Assembly: GCA_905221605.1 (NCBI GenBank)
Contig: CAJNDS010002335.1
Location: 1,185,887 to 1,249,886 of the forward strand
Direction of reading: 5' to 3'
Length of the DNA: 64,000 nucleotides
From: Symbiodinium natans
Taxonomy: Eukaryota > Sar > Dinophyceae > Suessiales > Symbiodiniaceae
How positions within the stretch are numbered: position 1 is the first letter of the stretch; every line of letters begins with the position of its first letter. A program made the translations under genes and the position numbers. The notes under the pieces were generated by a model that did no database searches, had not been told where the DNA came from, and saw nothing but the letters and a program-made list of their open reading frames with translations. This document shows, one piece after another, positions 55,998 to 64,000 of this stretch.

Positions 55998-56105
55998 CTA
56001 AACCCTAAACCCGAGACCCTAAACCCTAAACCCTAAACCCTAAACCCTCAACCCTTAACCCTAAGCCCTAAGCCCTAAACCCTAAACCCTACAAACCCTA
56101 AACCA
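55998..56105 (-). repeat. telomere-like array (CCCTAAA)n
   Basis: About twelve units with CCCTCAA and CCCTAAG variants. Confidence 0.9.
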
Positions 56106-56186
56106 ACTTGCTGTAGGGTTTCGGGCTTGGCCTCCGGGGGGAACCCGCTCGCAGCGATGGCCAGTTGCGGTCTAACGTTACGGGTT

Positions 56187-56290
56187 TAGGGTTTAGGGTT
56201 CAGGTAAACCCTAAACCCTTACCCCTATAAACCCTAAACCCTAAACCCTAAATCCTAAACCCTAAACCCTAAACCCTAAACCCTTAACCC
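56187..56290. repeat. inverted telomere-like arrays
   Basis: Two TTTAGGG units (56187-56205) followed by about nine CCCTAAA units in the opposite sense. Confidence 0.9.
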
Positions 56291-56397
56291 TAAGCGGATT
56301 CAAAACGGCTTTACGGATTAGGGTTCTTACGGGCTACTTGGTTGCCTCGCCGGCCCCTGGAGCATGAATCCGAGGTCTCATACGACCTGGGGTCCTT

Positions 56398-56493
56398 GGT
56401 TTAGGGTTTAGGGTTTAAAGTTTAGGGTTTAGGGTTTAGGGTTTAGGGTTTAGGGTTTGATTTAGGGTTAGGGTTTAGGGTTTAGGGTTTAGG
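56398..56493 (+). repeat. telomere-like array (TTTAGGG)n
   Basis: About twelve units with a TTTGATTTAGGGTTAGGG break. Confidence 0.9.
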
Positions 56494-57268
56494 GGCTAGC
56501 TGATTATGGCAACCAATTAAACCCTTAAAGCCCTTTGTCCTGCATCCATAGGCCTGAGTGAGAAATGAATTAAAGCAGCTGCCCTTGGCTTTTTCTGAAG
56601 GCCTGCCCGGAGTGCGGCACGTGTACTGCCGCTCACTCAGGGGTTTCGGATTTAGGGTTCCGGGTTTTAGGGTTTAGGGTTTAGGGGCTTGAGCATGTTC
56701 CTGTTAACGAGTCCTGCTTGCTGCACAACTGTGAAGCCGTTTAGGGCTTCAAAGGGGCTTGAGAATTGTCGCGCAAGACCACCGCGCACCCTCATTAAAT
56801 TCGACTCACAGAAATCCAGTTCCGAGAAGTCCCTTCACTGAGGAGGACCCTAACCAGAAACCCCATAAGATTAAGAAGTGAGGGGAACTTGATTCCCCAG
56901 TTCCGGATGAAGAGCCAACAGAACCCCTAGAACCCCCGGCGAGCTCCCAAAAACAAGTGGTGCTTCGCCAGGATGTAGGGAATCCGGTGCCAGACATAAT
57001 CCGTGTTTTCTTCGGGGGCATAATGGGCATCAAATTCAGCCCAAAACCCTAAACTCCAAACCCTAAGCCAGTCTCTCATTCCCGGAAAAAAGTGACCTAG
57101 GTACGCAAAGTGGGCGGACACCGCAGTTCCCGACATGTCCGTGAAATCCGCCTACACCTTTTTGAAGACCCTGAAACCCTAGGGTTTAGGGTTTAGGGTT
57201 TAGGGTTAGAGCCTAAGCCTTAAAGCCGAAATCTGTATCTATGTTTGGGTTTGCAGGAATCCTGCCAG
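56494..57268. other. noncoding; possible Cys-rich exon
   Basis: At about 56609 a GAAG|GCCTGC context opens ACPECGTCTAAHSG (C-x-x-C-x-x-C) or, in another frame, LPGVRHVYCRSL; neither is secure. A small TTTAGGG cluster at 57179-57207. Confidence 0.4.
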
Positions 57269-57318
57269 GTCTAAGATGACAGACCTTCGAACCGAATCCA
57301 TGCCTGCCTTGTGCGAGT
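57269..57318 (+). CDS. candidate exon ending MPALCE
   Basis: CTGCCAG acceptor and GCGAGT|GTGAGA donor bound SKMTDLRTESMPALCE. Nineteen bases at its 3' end equal 11389-11407, where the same donor position follows. A paralogous exon pair 46 kb apart. Confidence 0.45.
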
Positions 57319-58495
57319 GTGAGAGCCGAAACCCTAAACCCTAGACCCTAAACCCCAAATCTTCCATTCGCTGTCGAGGGTGGAGTTGCTTAAGACGTGG
57401 GCCCAACCTCCCAACACCCTAAGTCCGGCGGGTTTAGGGTTAAGGGTATAGGGTTCAGCGTTTAGGGTTTTGAAAACCCGAAAACCGCCGGTTCCCCAGA
57501 GCCCCGAAGCCTCCGAAGCTACGTAGTTAGGGGGTTTGAGGGCTTGGGATTAGGGTTTAGGACCCGAGCTCTAAAGCAGCTACCCTAAACCCTAAACCCT
57601 CTTACAAACTGTGTGGGGTGACAAGCCGAGGCGGCTCCTCAAACCGCACAGGCGCCTCAGCTGGCAGGGCTTTCGTGTTTAGGGTTTAGGGCTCAGGGGG
57701 CTCCATAGGACAGAGGGGTTGAGGCGCCAGGCGCCAGGCGCCCCCGCCATGAGGGAAAAAAACTACAGAGCGAGAGAGGGTTTGGGGTCGGAAAGGGTTT
57801 AAGGCTCAAGGGTTTTAAACAGTCCGATCCCACTGAAAGAGCGGCAGTTTCGGAAAATCGAAAAGAAGCAATGCATATTAACTCCCGACAATGAAGGTTG
57901 CTAACGTGAAATCCTGCAAGAACAAGCAAGAAGGTTTAGGGTTTATAGGGTTTGTAGGGTTTATAGGGTTTATAGGGTTTTTCGGGTTTTAGGGTTTAGG
58001 GTTTAGGGTTTAGTGTTGCCTTTAGGAGTCGGTGGTTCACGTCCGGGTTCAAGGCGTCACAAACACCCTTGAGATGAACAAAGTTCTCTAAACTCGCCAA
58101 ACCCTAGATGAATGCACCCCAACAGGGTTTAGGGTTTAGGGACATCGATATGTATGAGCCTCCACTAGAATCCAGAGTAGGCCCAGAAGAGACGCATTCT
58201 GACGGTGGCAAGATTCTTAACTTCACAGGTCCCTAAATCCTGCAGCGGGGGGTGGGGGGTGGGGTGGCGCTTAAGCCCCTCGAGCCCGGTACCGGAGCCC
58301 ATTCCCTGAATTCTGCTATCTCCTCCCTGAAACCTGCCTGAAACCCGCCTAGAAACCTTCCTGGGACCCCTGGGACCCTCTCTCTTTAAGCTCCCTGAAA
58401 CCTCCCCGGAGCCCGGAAAACCCCTCTGCGACCCCCCTGAAAGCTTCTTCATGGGGACCGATGAGGTGAGGAGCAGCTCTACAATCGATTGGGTT
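57319..58495. other. noncoding
   Basis: Short telomere-like clusters at 57425-57465, 57673-57692, 57936-58015 and 58124-58140. A triplicated GGCGCCA at 57722-57742. No exon called. Confidence 0.5.
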
Positions 58496-58612
58496 CAGGG
58501 TTTAGGGTTTAGGGTTTAGGGTTTAGGGTTTAGGGTTTAGGGTTTAGGGTTTAGGGTTTAGGGTTTAGGGTTTAGGGTTTAGGGTTTAGGGTTTAGGGTT
58601 TAGGGTTTAGGG
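58496..58612 (+). repeat. telomere-like array (TTTAGGG)n
   Basis: Sixteen to seventeen perfect units, the longest uniform TTTAGGG run in the window. Confidence 0.95.
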
Positions 58613-58827
58613 GGTCTAGGGTGTAGGCCTAAGCCCTCGAAGGAATAGGTGCTGGGGGCGGGGGTCTCGAGTTCCATTCTTGTGGCCTACCGCGAAGGAA
58701 AAGGTGAGGGTGGTTTTGCCACCTGAGATGGCGTCGGGTGGGAGGAAAATGTTACATGGCCCTCCAGCTGGCATTTCCCCAAGCTTGCGAAGCTACTCCA
58801 GTGCTTCTGCGCTGCAGCACAGCAAAC

Positions 58828-58950
58828 CCTACACCCTAAACCCTAAACTCTAAACCCTAAACCCTAAACCCCAAACCCCAAACCCAAACCCTAAACCCCA
58901 ACCCTAAACTAAAGCCCTAAGCCTAAACCCTAAAACCCTAAACCCTCGAA
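58828..58950 (-). repeat. telomere-like array, CCCTAAA/CCCCAAA
   Basis: About fourteen variable units. Confidence 0.9.
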
Positions 58951-60272
58951 GCTCCGAAGCCTCAAAGCCCAAAGCTCAATCGGGCCCGGTGTCCCTGAAA
59001 TCCCAAGATGCCCTGTCTGGTGGACCCGTTTGGTGTTGAGGGGTTAGGGTTTAGGGCTAGGGTTCAGGGTTCAGGGTTTAGGGTTTAGGGTTGAGGGTTG
59101 AGGGTTGAAGGGTTTAGGGTTGAGGGTTGAGGGTTGAAGGGTTGAGGGTTGAAGGGTTGAGGGTTTAGGGTCTAGAGCCCTGAAGAGGTCTTCATGGCCG
59201 TGGCTTGCTCTTGGTGCAGACGCACGGCTGCCCTAGATTGAGAGGACCAAGGCAGCCCTAGGAAGCCCTGCAGCGTCCGAGTTTGAGGGGGGGTCTTGGG
59301 TCTAGGGCTTAGGGGCTTGGGGTTTTAGGGTTTAGGACGCTGCAGTCCCTCCTTAAAATAAAGGGGTTTAGGGTTAGGGTTTGGGGTCTAGGAGTGTAGG
59401 GGTTTAGGGTATAGGGTTTGGGGGGTTGGGGTTGTTTCAGTTTGGGATTAAGGTTGGGTTTTTGCTGGGGCGATTGGGGCTTCGTGGGTCCCGGGCCCTC
59501 GGCTGTCGGCCCCAACTACTGTACGAACCAACTACTATACGAACTATGTACCAGTTCCAACTCATGAAGAATTACGAGCAATCTTATGACTTCACGCCAG
59601 GCGGGGCGCGGGTCCTCCGGTTGGGGTTTGCGTCGCCGGCAGCCACCGCCGGGGGCAGAAGCCTGTTAGGTCTCCCACTTCTCAGAAGCCTCCATCCCAG
59701 TGGGGTTGACATCCCCGAAACCCGAAACCCTGCGGTCAATCGAGGGAGTAGATGGTTTCTGTGCGGGTCTTGAGTTGCACGCAGCCCGACCACATGAACC
59801 TTCAACATCGGGTGAAGAGGCCGTTAACAGTAATGATATGAACGAATTGCATCAAAAATCACGTCTTCTTTGCTCACTTCTTTCTATTACTAATCTTACT
59901 GTATTTTAATCCTTTTCTTCTTTCATTTCGTCCTCACTTCTATTAATATTACCGCCCGGAGATCTGTTCATAAGAGCAAAGTTGAGGCAGTAAACCCCCC
60001 TTGACAGTAAAGATAATCTTTGGGAAAATGAGCTAGATAACAGAAAACATATTAGAAGATAGAGAAGATACAAATAAAAGTAAAAGAAAAAAACCCAATT
60101 GCAGTACATATTGTTTCTGAAAGACCAAAAGATAGTAGTATTTGCGTATTAACTGCTCCCTTCATATAATAGCAGCATGTATTAAGTCTATTAAAAGGCA
60201 CACAAAGGGATATTACAACGGCCCTAATAATAAAGAAATGGGGCAACAGACGCCATTAATATTATAATTTCG
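58951..60272. other. noncoding; AT-rich segment
   Basis: TTGAGGG/TTTAGGG block at 59038-59170 with GGGTTGAAGGGTTGA repeats. 59810-60265 is markedly AT-rich (TTCTTCTTTC, TATTAATATTA) compared with the rest of the window. Frames at 59426-59808 are not supported. Confidence 0.5.
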
Positions 60273-60340
60273 GGCCCTAAACCCTAAACCCTAAGTCCTA
60301 AACCCTAAACCCTAAACCCTAAACCCTAAACCCTAAACCC
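60273..60340 (-). repeat. telomere-like array (CCCTAAA)n
   Basis: Nine units. TTAATAT occurs close to each edge, too short to claim a duplication. Confidence 0.9.
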
Positions 60341-60920
60341 CACTTAATATCTTATCTGGTGTCCTTTTCCCCGTGCTGGGCATCGAAGGGGGTGGGAGTC
60401 TCTGTGCCAGCATGCTGTGCTTCCCTGCTTAGGGCTTTAGGGTTTAGGGTTTAGGGTTAGGGTTTTGGGTCCCCCCACCCCCCCACCCCCCCTACCGAAA
60501 CCTCTCAACCCTCAAAGCCGGAAATGGTTGTTACCCTTTAAAGCCTAAACGCTAAACTCTACACCTAAACCAGGGTTCGGGGGTTTGAGGACGTGTTGTG
60601 GGAATGGGGCTTCGAACTGTTGGAGTTGGCGTAAGATTGCAACATAGGCGGGGGGTGCGGGGGGAAACAAGGGGGGGGGAGGGTGGGGGGGGGGGGGTGG
60701 GGGGTTGGGGGGGTTTGAACGTTGTGCAAATTGGCGCAGCCCCCCCCCCCCCCCCCCCCCCCCCCTCCTGCGTGTCCTGCAAAATCTGGCACGATGTGCC
60801 TGGTCCCCTAAGCCCCAAAGACACGACTGGTCAGGACAGTCTGGAGGGGTGGGTGTGGGGGGGTTGGGGGAAAAAAGGGGGGCCCCCACAACCATCCAAC
60901 ACGCTGCCAGGGTCGGCGGA
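60341..60920. other. noncoding; G and C homopolymers
   Basis: G-rich at 60655-60712 facing a C run of about 25 at 60741-60765, a potential strong hairpin. Pro- and Gly-rich frames here are artefacts. Confidence 0.6.
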
Positions 60921-60987
60921 CCCTAAACCCTAAACCCTAAACCCTAAACCCTAAACCCTAAACCCTAAACCCTAAACGCTAAACCCA
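60921..60987 (-). repeat. telomere-like array (CCCTAAA)n
   Basis: Nine units, followed by a G-rich stretch to 61040. Confidence 0.9.
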
Positions 60988-61234
60988 CCAGGGGGCCCAT
61001 GGGGGGGGGGGACCCTGGGGGGGGTGGGGGGGGTGGGGGGGGCGGCGACGCTGCGCCGCACGCCCTGAACCCTAAGCCGCCAATGAACGACAGGAGGGAG
61101 AGGGGGGGGAGAGGGGGGGTCCTATGCTGGCCCATATACACCCTTCTCCGCCGCCTGACCATGAGTATGAACCCGATGAAACGCGCTCTTCATCCTAGAG
61201 CCAGGGGGAGATCCCGATCAGTTCGTGGGACCCC

Positions 61235-61378
61235 TACTGGGAGGTTCATGGTACTTATGAACCAATTACAACTGTACTTATAACCCAAATTATAACCATA
61301 ATAGGGCAGTTAAGGGGTTTGTAAGTGGGTTGTAAGTACAGTCAGAATTGGTTAATAAGTACCAGGAACCTTCAAGTA
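61235..61378. mobile_element. MITE family F2, copy o
   Basis: TACTGGGAGGTTCATGGTAC and GTACCAGGAACCTTCAAGTA termini. Arms AACCAATTACAACTGTACTT and AAGTACAGTCAGAATTGGTT are intact, so this is the best full-length F2 reference (144 bp). Confidence 0.85.
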
Positions 61379-61639
61379 AGGACATCGGGCCCGGCTGGTT
61401 CAGCCCTATGGGGTTCGTCCGCCTGTGATCATCACCTGAGTGAGAGGGTGGCAGCAGCCAGGCTCCTTGTCCGTGGCCAGCTTTGGGGAATGTGAGCATA
61501 CTCCTCGAACACAACGCATTTGTTTTTGTCCACATGTCTTGTCTTCGCGCCACCCTCTGAAGTAGCGGTTCGGCCTTCTTGGACCCTGGTGCTAAGTGCT
61601 AAGGGTTTGAGGGTTTAGGGCTTTCGGGATTTTACGGAT

Positions 61640-61735
61640 TTAGGGTTTATAGGGTTTAATTAGGGTTTAGGGTTTAGGGTTTAGGGTTTAGGGTTTAGGG
61701 TTTAGGGTTTGGGGTTTAGGGTTTCGGGTTTAGGG
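61640..61735 (+). repeat. telomere-like array (TTTAGGG)n
   Basis: About eleven units, one TTTAATTAGGG (as at 9350). Confidence 0.9.
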
Positions 61736-61807
61736 TTGAATTCTGAATTCAGGGTTCCCATAAGAGGGGCCCTGAGAGCTGAGGAATCACTGCCTGGACA
61801 TCCTCGA

Positions 61808-61842
61808 GCCTTTGCCTGGGCGAGGCGGACTCCGTGCTGGAG
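61808..61842 (+). CDS. possible exon (CLGEADSVLE)
   Basis: TCGAG acceptor and GGAG|GTGCGG donor; the frame reads LCLGEADSVLE and stays open through VRGFKSLYLRVKRRVRG. Low certainty on boundaries. Confidence 0.3.
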
Positions 61843-61921
61843 GTGCGGGGTTTCAAGAGTCTCTACTTGCGTGTCAAGAGAAGGGTTCGGGGTTTCCCAG
61901 GCCGTTGGGTTCTGTTAGGGT

Positions 61922-61993
61922 GTAGGGTTTAGGGTTTAGGGTTTAGGGTTTAGGGTTTAGGGTTTAGGGTTTAGGGTTTAGGGTTTAGGGTTA
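61922..61993 (+). repeat. telomere-like array (TTTAGGG)n
   Basis: Ten units. Confidence 0.95.
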
Positions 61994-62133
61994 CGAGCCC
62001 AGGTGTAGAAGGGTTTAAGGCAAGCCCATAATTTGTAGCTTAGGCTTGGGTTTTCATGGTAGGTCCTGCAAGCCTATAGATGTTGAGGGTTTGAGGTTGC
62101 TTCGGGTCTGGGGTTGACGGTGAACCCCCTCAA

Positions 62134-62347
62134 AAAAGAACCCCAAAACCCCAAACCCCAAACCCCAAACCCCAAACCCCAAACCCCAAACCCCAAACCC
62201 CAAACCCCAAACCCCAAACCCCAAACCCCAAACCCCAAACCCTAAACCCTAAACCCTAAACCCCAAACCCCAAACCCCAATCCCCAATCCCCAAACCCTA
62301 AACCCTAAACCCTAAACCCCAAACCCCAAACCCTAAACCCTAAACCC
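62134..62347 (-). repeat. (CCCCAAA)n array with CCCTAAA patches
   Basis: About twenty CCCCAAA units interspersed with blocks of three or four CCCTAAA. It ends directly before the acceptor of the next exon. Confidence 0.95.
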
Positions 62348-62358
62348 CTTCTGCGCAG

Positions 62359-62416
62359 GAGTGCTCGAACGCGACCCTGGCGGCCATGGGCTTCGCCTTC
62401 ACTCTGGAGATGCTTG
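62359..62416 (+). CDS. candidate exon (ECSNATLAAMGFAFTLEML)
   Basis: TGCGCAG acceptor and CTTG|GTCCAG donor bound ECSNATLAAMGFAFTLEML, phase 0 at the start. Sequon NAT. NATLAAMG aligns with NITGVLAMMG in the 44744 exon, and the CAG|GAG-TGC start matches the 43550 microexon. Confidence 0.55.
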
Positions 62417-62427
62417 GTCCAGGAATT

Positions 62428-62530
62428 GGGGTTTAGGGTTTAGGGTTTAGGGTTTAGGGTTTAGGGTTTAGGGTTTAGGGGATAGGGTTTAGGGTTTAGG
62501 GTTTAGGGTTTAGGGTTTAGGGTTTAGGGT
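62428..62530 (+). repeat. telomere-like array (TTTAGGG)n
   Basis: Thirteen to fourteen units with one GGATAGGG, starting about 11 bp after the exon donor. Confidence 0.95.
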
Positions 62531-63949
62531 TGCTTTGGGGGGTTGGCGTCTGGGTGTTTTAGGGATTCGGGATTCGAGTTGAGGGTTGAGGGTGTTTTAG
62601 GGATTAGAGATCAGGGCTTAGGGTTTAGAGAGGGCGCAGGGGGATCCCTTTGAGAGCCCAATACTCCCGCAAACAAAAGACAGACGAAGGGTCCAAACTC
62701 TAAGCCGTGAACTTGTTCTGGCCGCAAGTTAGGCTGAACATCGCCAGACACCAAACCCCAAACCCTAAAGGCAAGGCTTCTTGTTTTGAGGGCCCACTAG
62801 CCAGGGCTTCGGCTCAGTTCTCAACCCCCTCCATGATAAGCCCTGCTTCCAGCTTCTTTCCCGGGTTTAGGGTTTAGGGTTTAGATTTTAGGGTTTAGGT
62901 TTTTGGGGTTTAGGGTTAGGGCCTAGGGTGTAGGGCTTAGCCCAGTGGTACCCTTTATCCCTTTTTTGGTTCAAGGCTCTCTTGTGCAGTAACCAACCCA
63001 AAAAGGGTACCGTGATTATAGTATGGTTACCAGTACACCAAGGAAGAATGCCTTAAAGCCGCTCATTTCTCGCACTTAGGTTTCACAAGAGGCCAGGCCT
63101 TCTCAACATAAGCCCCCCAAGTCCTGACTGGAGCACGTCTTTTTCAGGTTTAAGCCCCTCACCCCCCTCAACCCCCCCCCCCTTCCACCCCGCGGACACA
63201 AGACGAAGGGGAGGTTGATGTTGCGAAGTGAGCATTACTCGAATCAGCCGCGAAGCTCCGAGCCGTGTCTCCTCAATCGCTAAACTCCGCCCCAACGCAA
63301 ATCCCCTGAACCCGCCGCCCCATCTCCCACGCACCCCAAGGAAAGTCGAATCTGATGTTTGTTCGTCAGGCACCGGCGTCTTTCCTGGGGAGCCCAATTG
63401 CCTGATGTCTAAGGGTCACACTGGTGGACCGCTAAAGTCTAAAGTCTAAAGACTCTGCAGGATTGCGTTCCCTAGTAGAGGTCCCCTCACCCAGACAGCC
63501 CCATGCACCCCAAAAAGCTCGTGCACGGAAGACCCTCAGAGCTCTGTTTGTCATCCCGGCCTCCTACTGCAGCCTCAAGGGACTTACGGCCAGAGGGGTT
63601 TGGGTTTCAAGTCAAGCACACACACATGCACGAAGCTGTGAGTTGTTGGTAAGTGCTGGTACAGGCAGGCAAGTCATCATTGAATGATATAACACAGCAA
63701 ACATGCTTCTTGGCATAGCTTTGCAGTATAGTAAGTACTCTTTATATAGTTCATAGGAAACCCCCCCCCGATAAAAGGAAGCATCACCGACATACAGCCT
63801 GCACATCCAACCTCGCTCTGTGCCTGGAATCTGGGATGCGTGTCTAGGGGTTTAGGGTTCGGGGTTTGGCGTCTAGGGGCTTAACGTTTATGGCTTATAG
63901 AGGTTTGGGATGAGGGTTTAGGAGTGGGCTTAACATTAGCTCCCCGAAG
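62531..63949. other. noncoding; F3 copy b
   Basis: F3 at 62938-63031. Frames at 63083-63687 on both strands overlap and lack recognisable domains. No array after 62935 until a degenerate one at 63846-63875. Confidence 0.5.
62938..63031. mobile_element. MITE family F3, copy b
   Basis: TAGCCCAGTGGTACCCTTTA and a right end AGGGTACCGTGATTATAGTA. Lacks the telomere-like insert seen in 34132-34309. Confidence 0.6.
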
Positions 63950-64000
63950 TGGCTCCGATGGCGGAGGCAAGCAGTGCACCATCTACACGGACGGGATCAC
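63950..64000 (+). CDS. candidate exon cut by window end
   Basis: CCCCGAAG acceptor: (x)GSDGGGKQCTIYTDGI, running off the window. Gly-rich with one Cys, like the modules upstream. Confidence 0.45.

Noticed and set aside
60545-60933. Pro-rich and Gly-rich frames near 60.7 kb
   Set aside because: Produced by facing G-rich and C-homopolymer tracts; open in multiple frames.

Overview
The window looks like nuclear DNA of a dinoflagellate. A 22-base stretch at 7328-7349 matches the dinoflagellate spliced-leader consensus at 19 of 22 positions, allowing for its degenerate first base. The telomere-type heptamer TTTAGGG/CCCTAAA is scattered through the whole window in dozens of short interstitial arrays. 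Many putative exons end in GC splice donors, which dinoflagellates are known to use. There are no bacterial-style operons, no tRNA or rRNA genes that I can recognise, and no CRISPR array. TTTAGGG is also used by plants and some other alveolates, so the assignment rests mainly on the spliced-leader relic and the GC donors.

The only long reading frames belong to one LINE retrotransposon at about 46239-50855. It has an ORF1 with coiled-coil character, a segment that may be an L1-ORF1p-like RNA-binding domain, and an APE-type endonuclease plus reverse transcriptase with every catalytic motif present. Its coding sequence is interrupted by one frame change at a G5 run and one in-frame TGA. The element sits inside a TTTAGGG array, and a 22-base copy of its 3' end lies alone inside another such array at 36459-36480.

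Most other coding content appears to be very small exons (about 30-130 nt) on the plus strand, separated by introns full of telomere-like arrays, MITEs and microsatellites. Upstream of about 11 kb there are exon candidates for a membrane protein ending in a hydrophobic C-terminal exon with a stop (10905-10968). A clear signal-peptide exon (13389-13467) may start the next gene. From about 17 kb to the window end I infer parts of a very large secreted or surface glycoprotein gene: exons are rich in N-x-S/T sequons, and recognisable exon types recur in the same order in about three rounds (26.8-33.8, 34.1-43.6 and from 44.7 kb on). One exon with its flanking intron is tandemly duplicated in 510-bp units (24.6-25.7 kb) that read as identical.

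The noncoding space holds several MITE families. F2 has about 15 copies with termini like TACTTGGAGGTTCATGGTAC, and F1 has 7 with termini like TTGGGATGTTCCCCCTTA; F3-F7 have two or three copies each. Six short telomere-like arrays are flanked by direct duplications of 8-23 bp, some inside MITEs or apparent exons. These arrays therefore look inserted (telomerase-type repair or retroinsertion at staggered breaks), not relics of chromosome ends. One of them seems to form a 51-nt intron whose two splice sites both come from the repeat, with the reading frame kept. All exon calls are by eye from splice sites, reading frame and similarity between exons; none is confirmed by transcript data.
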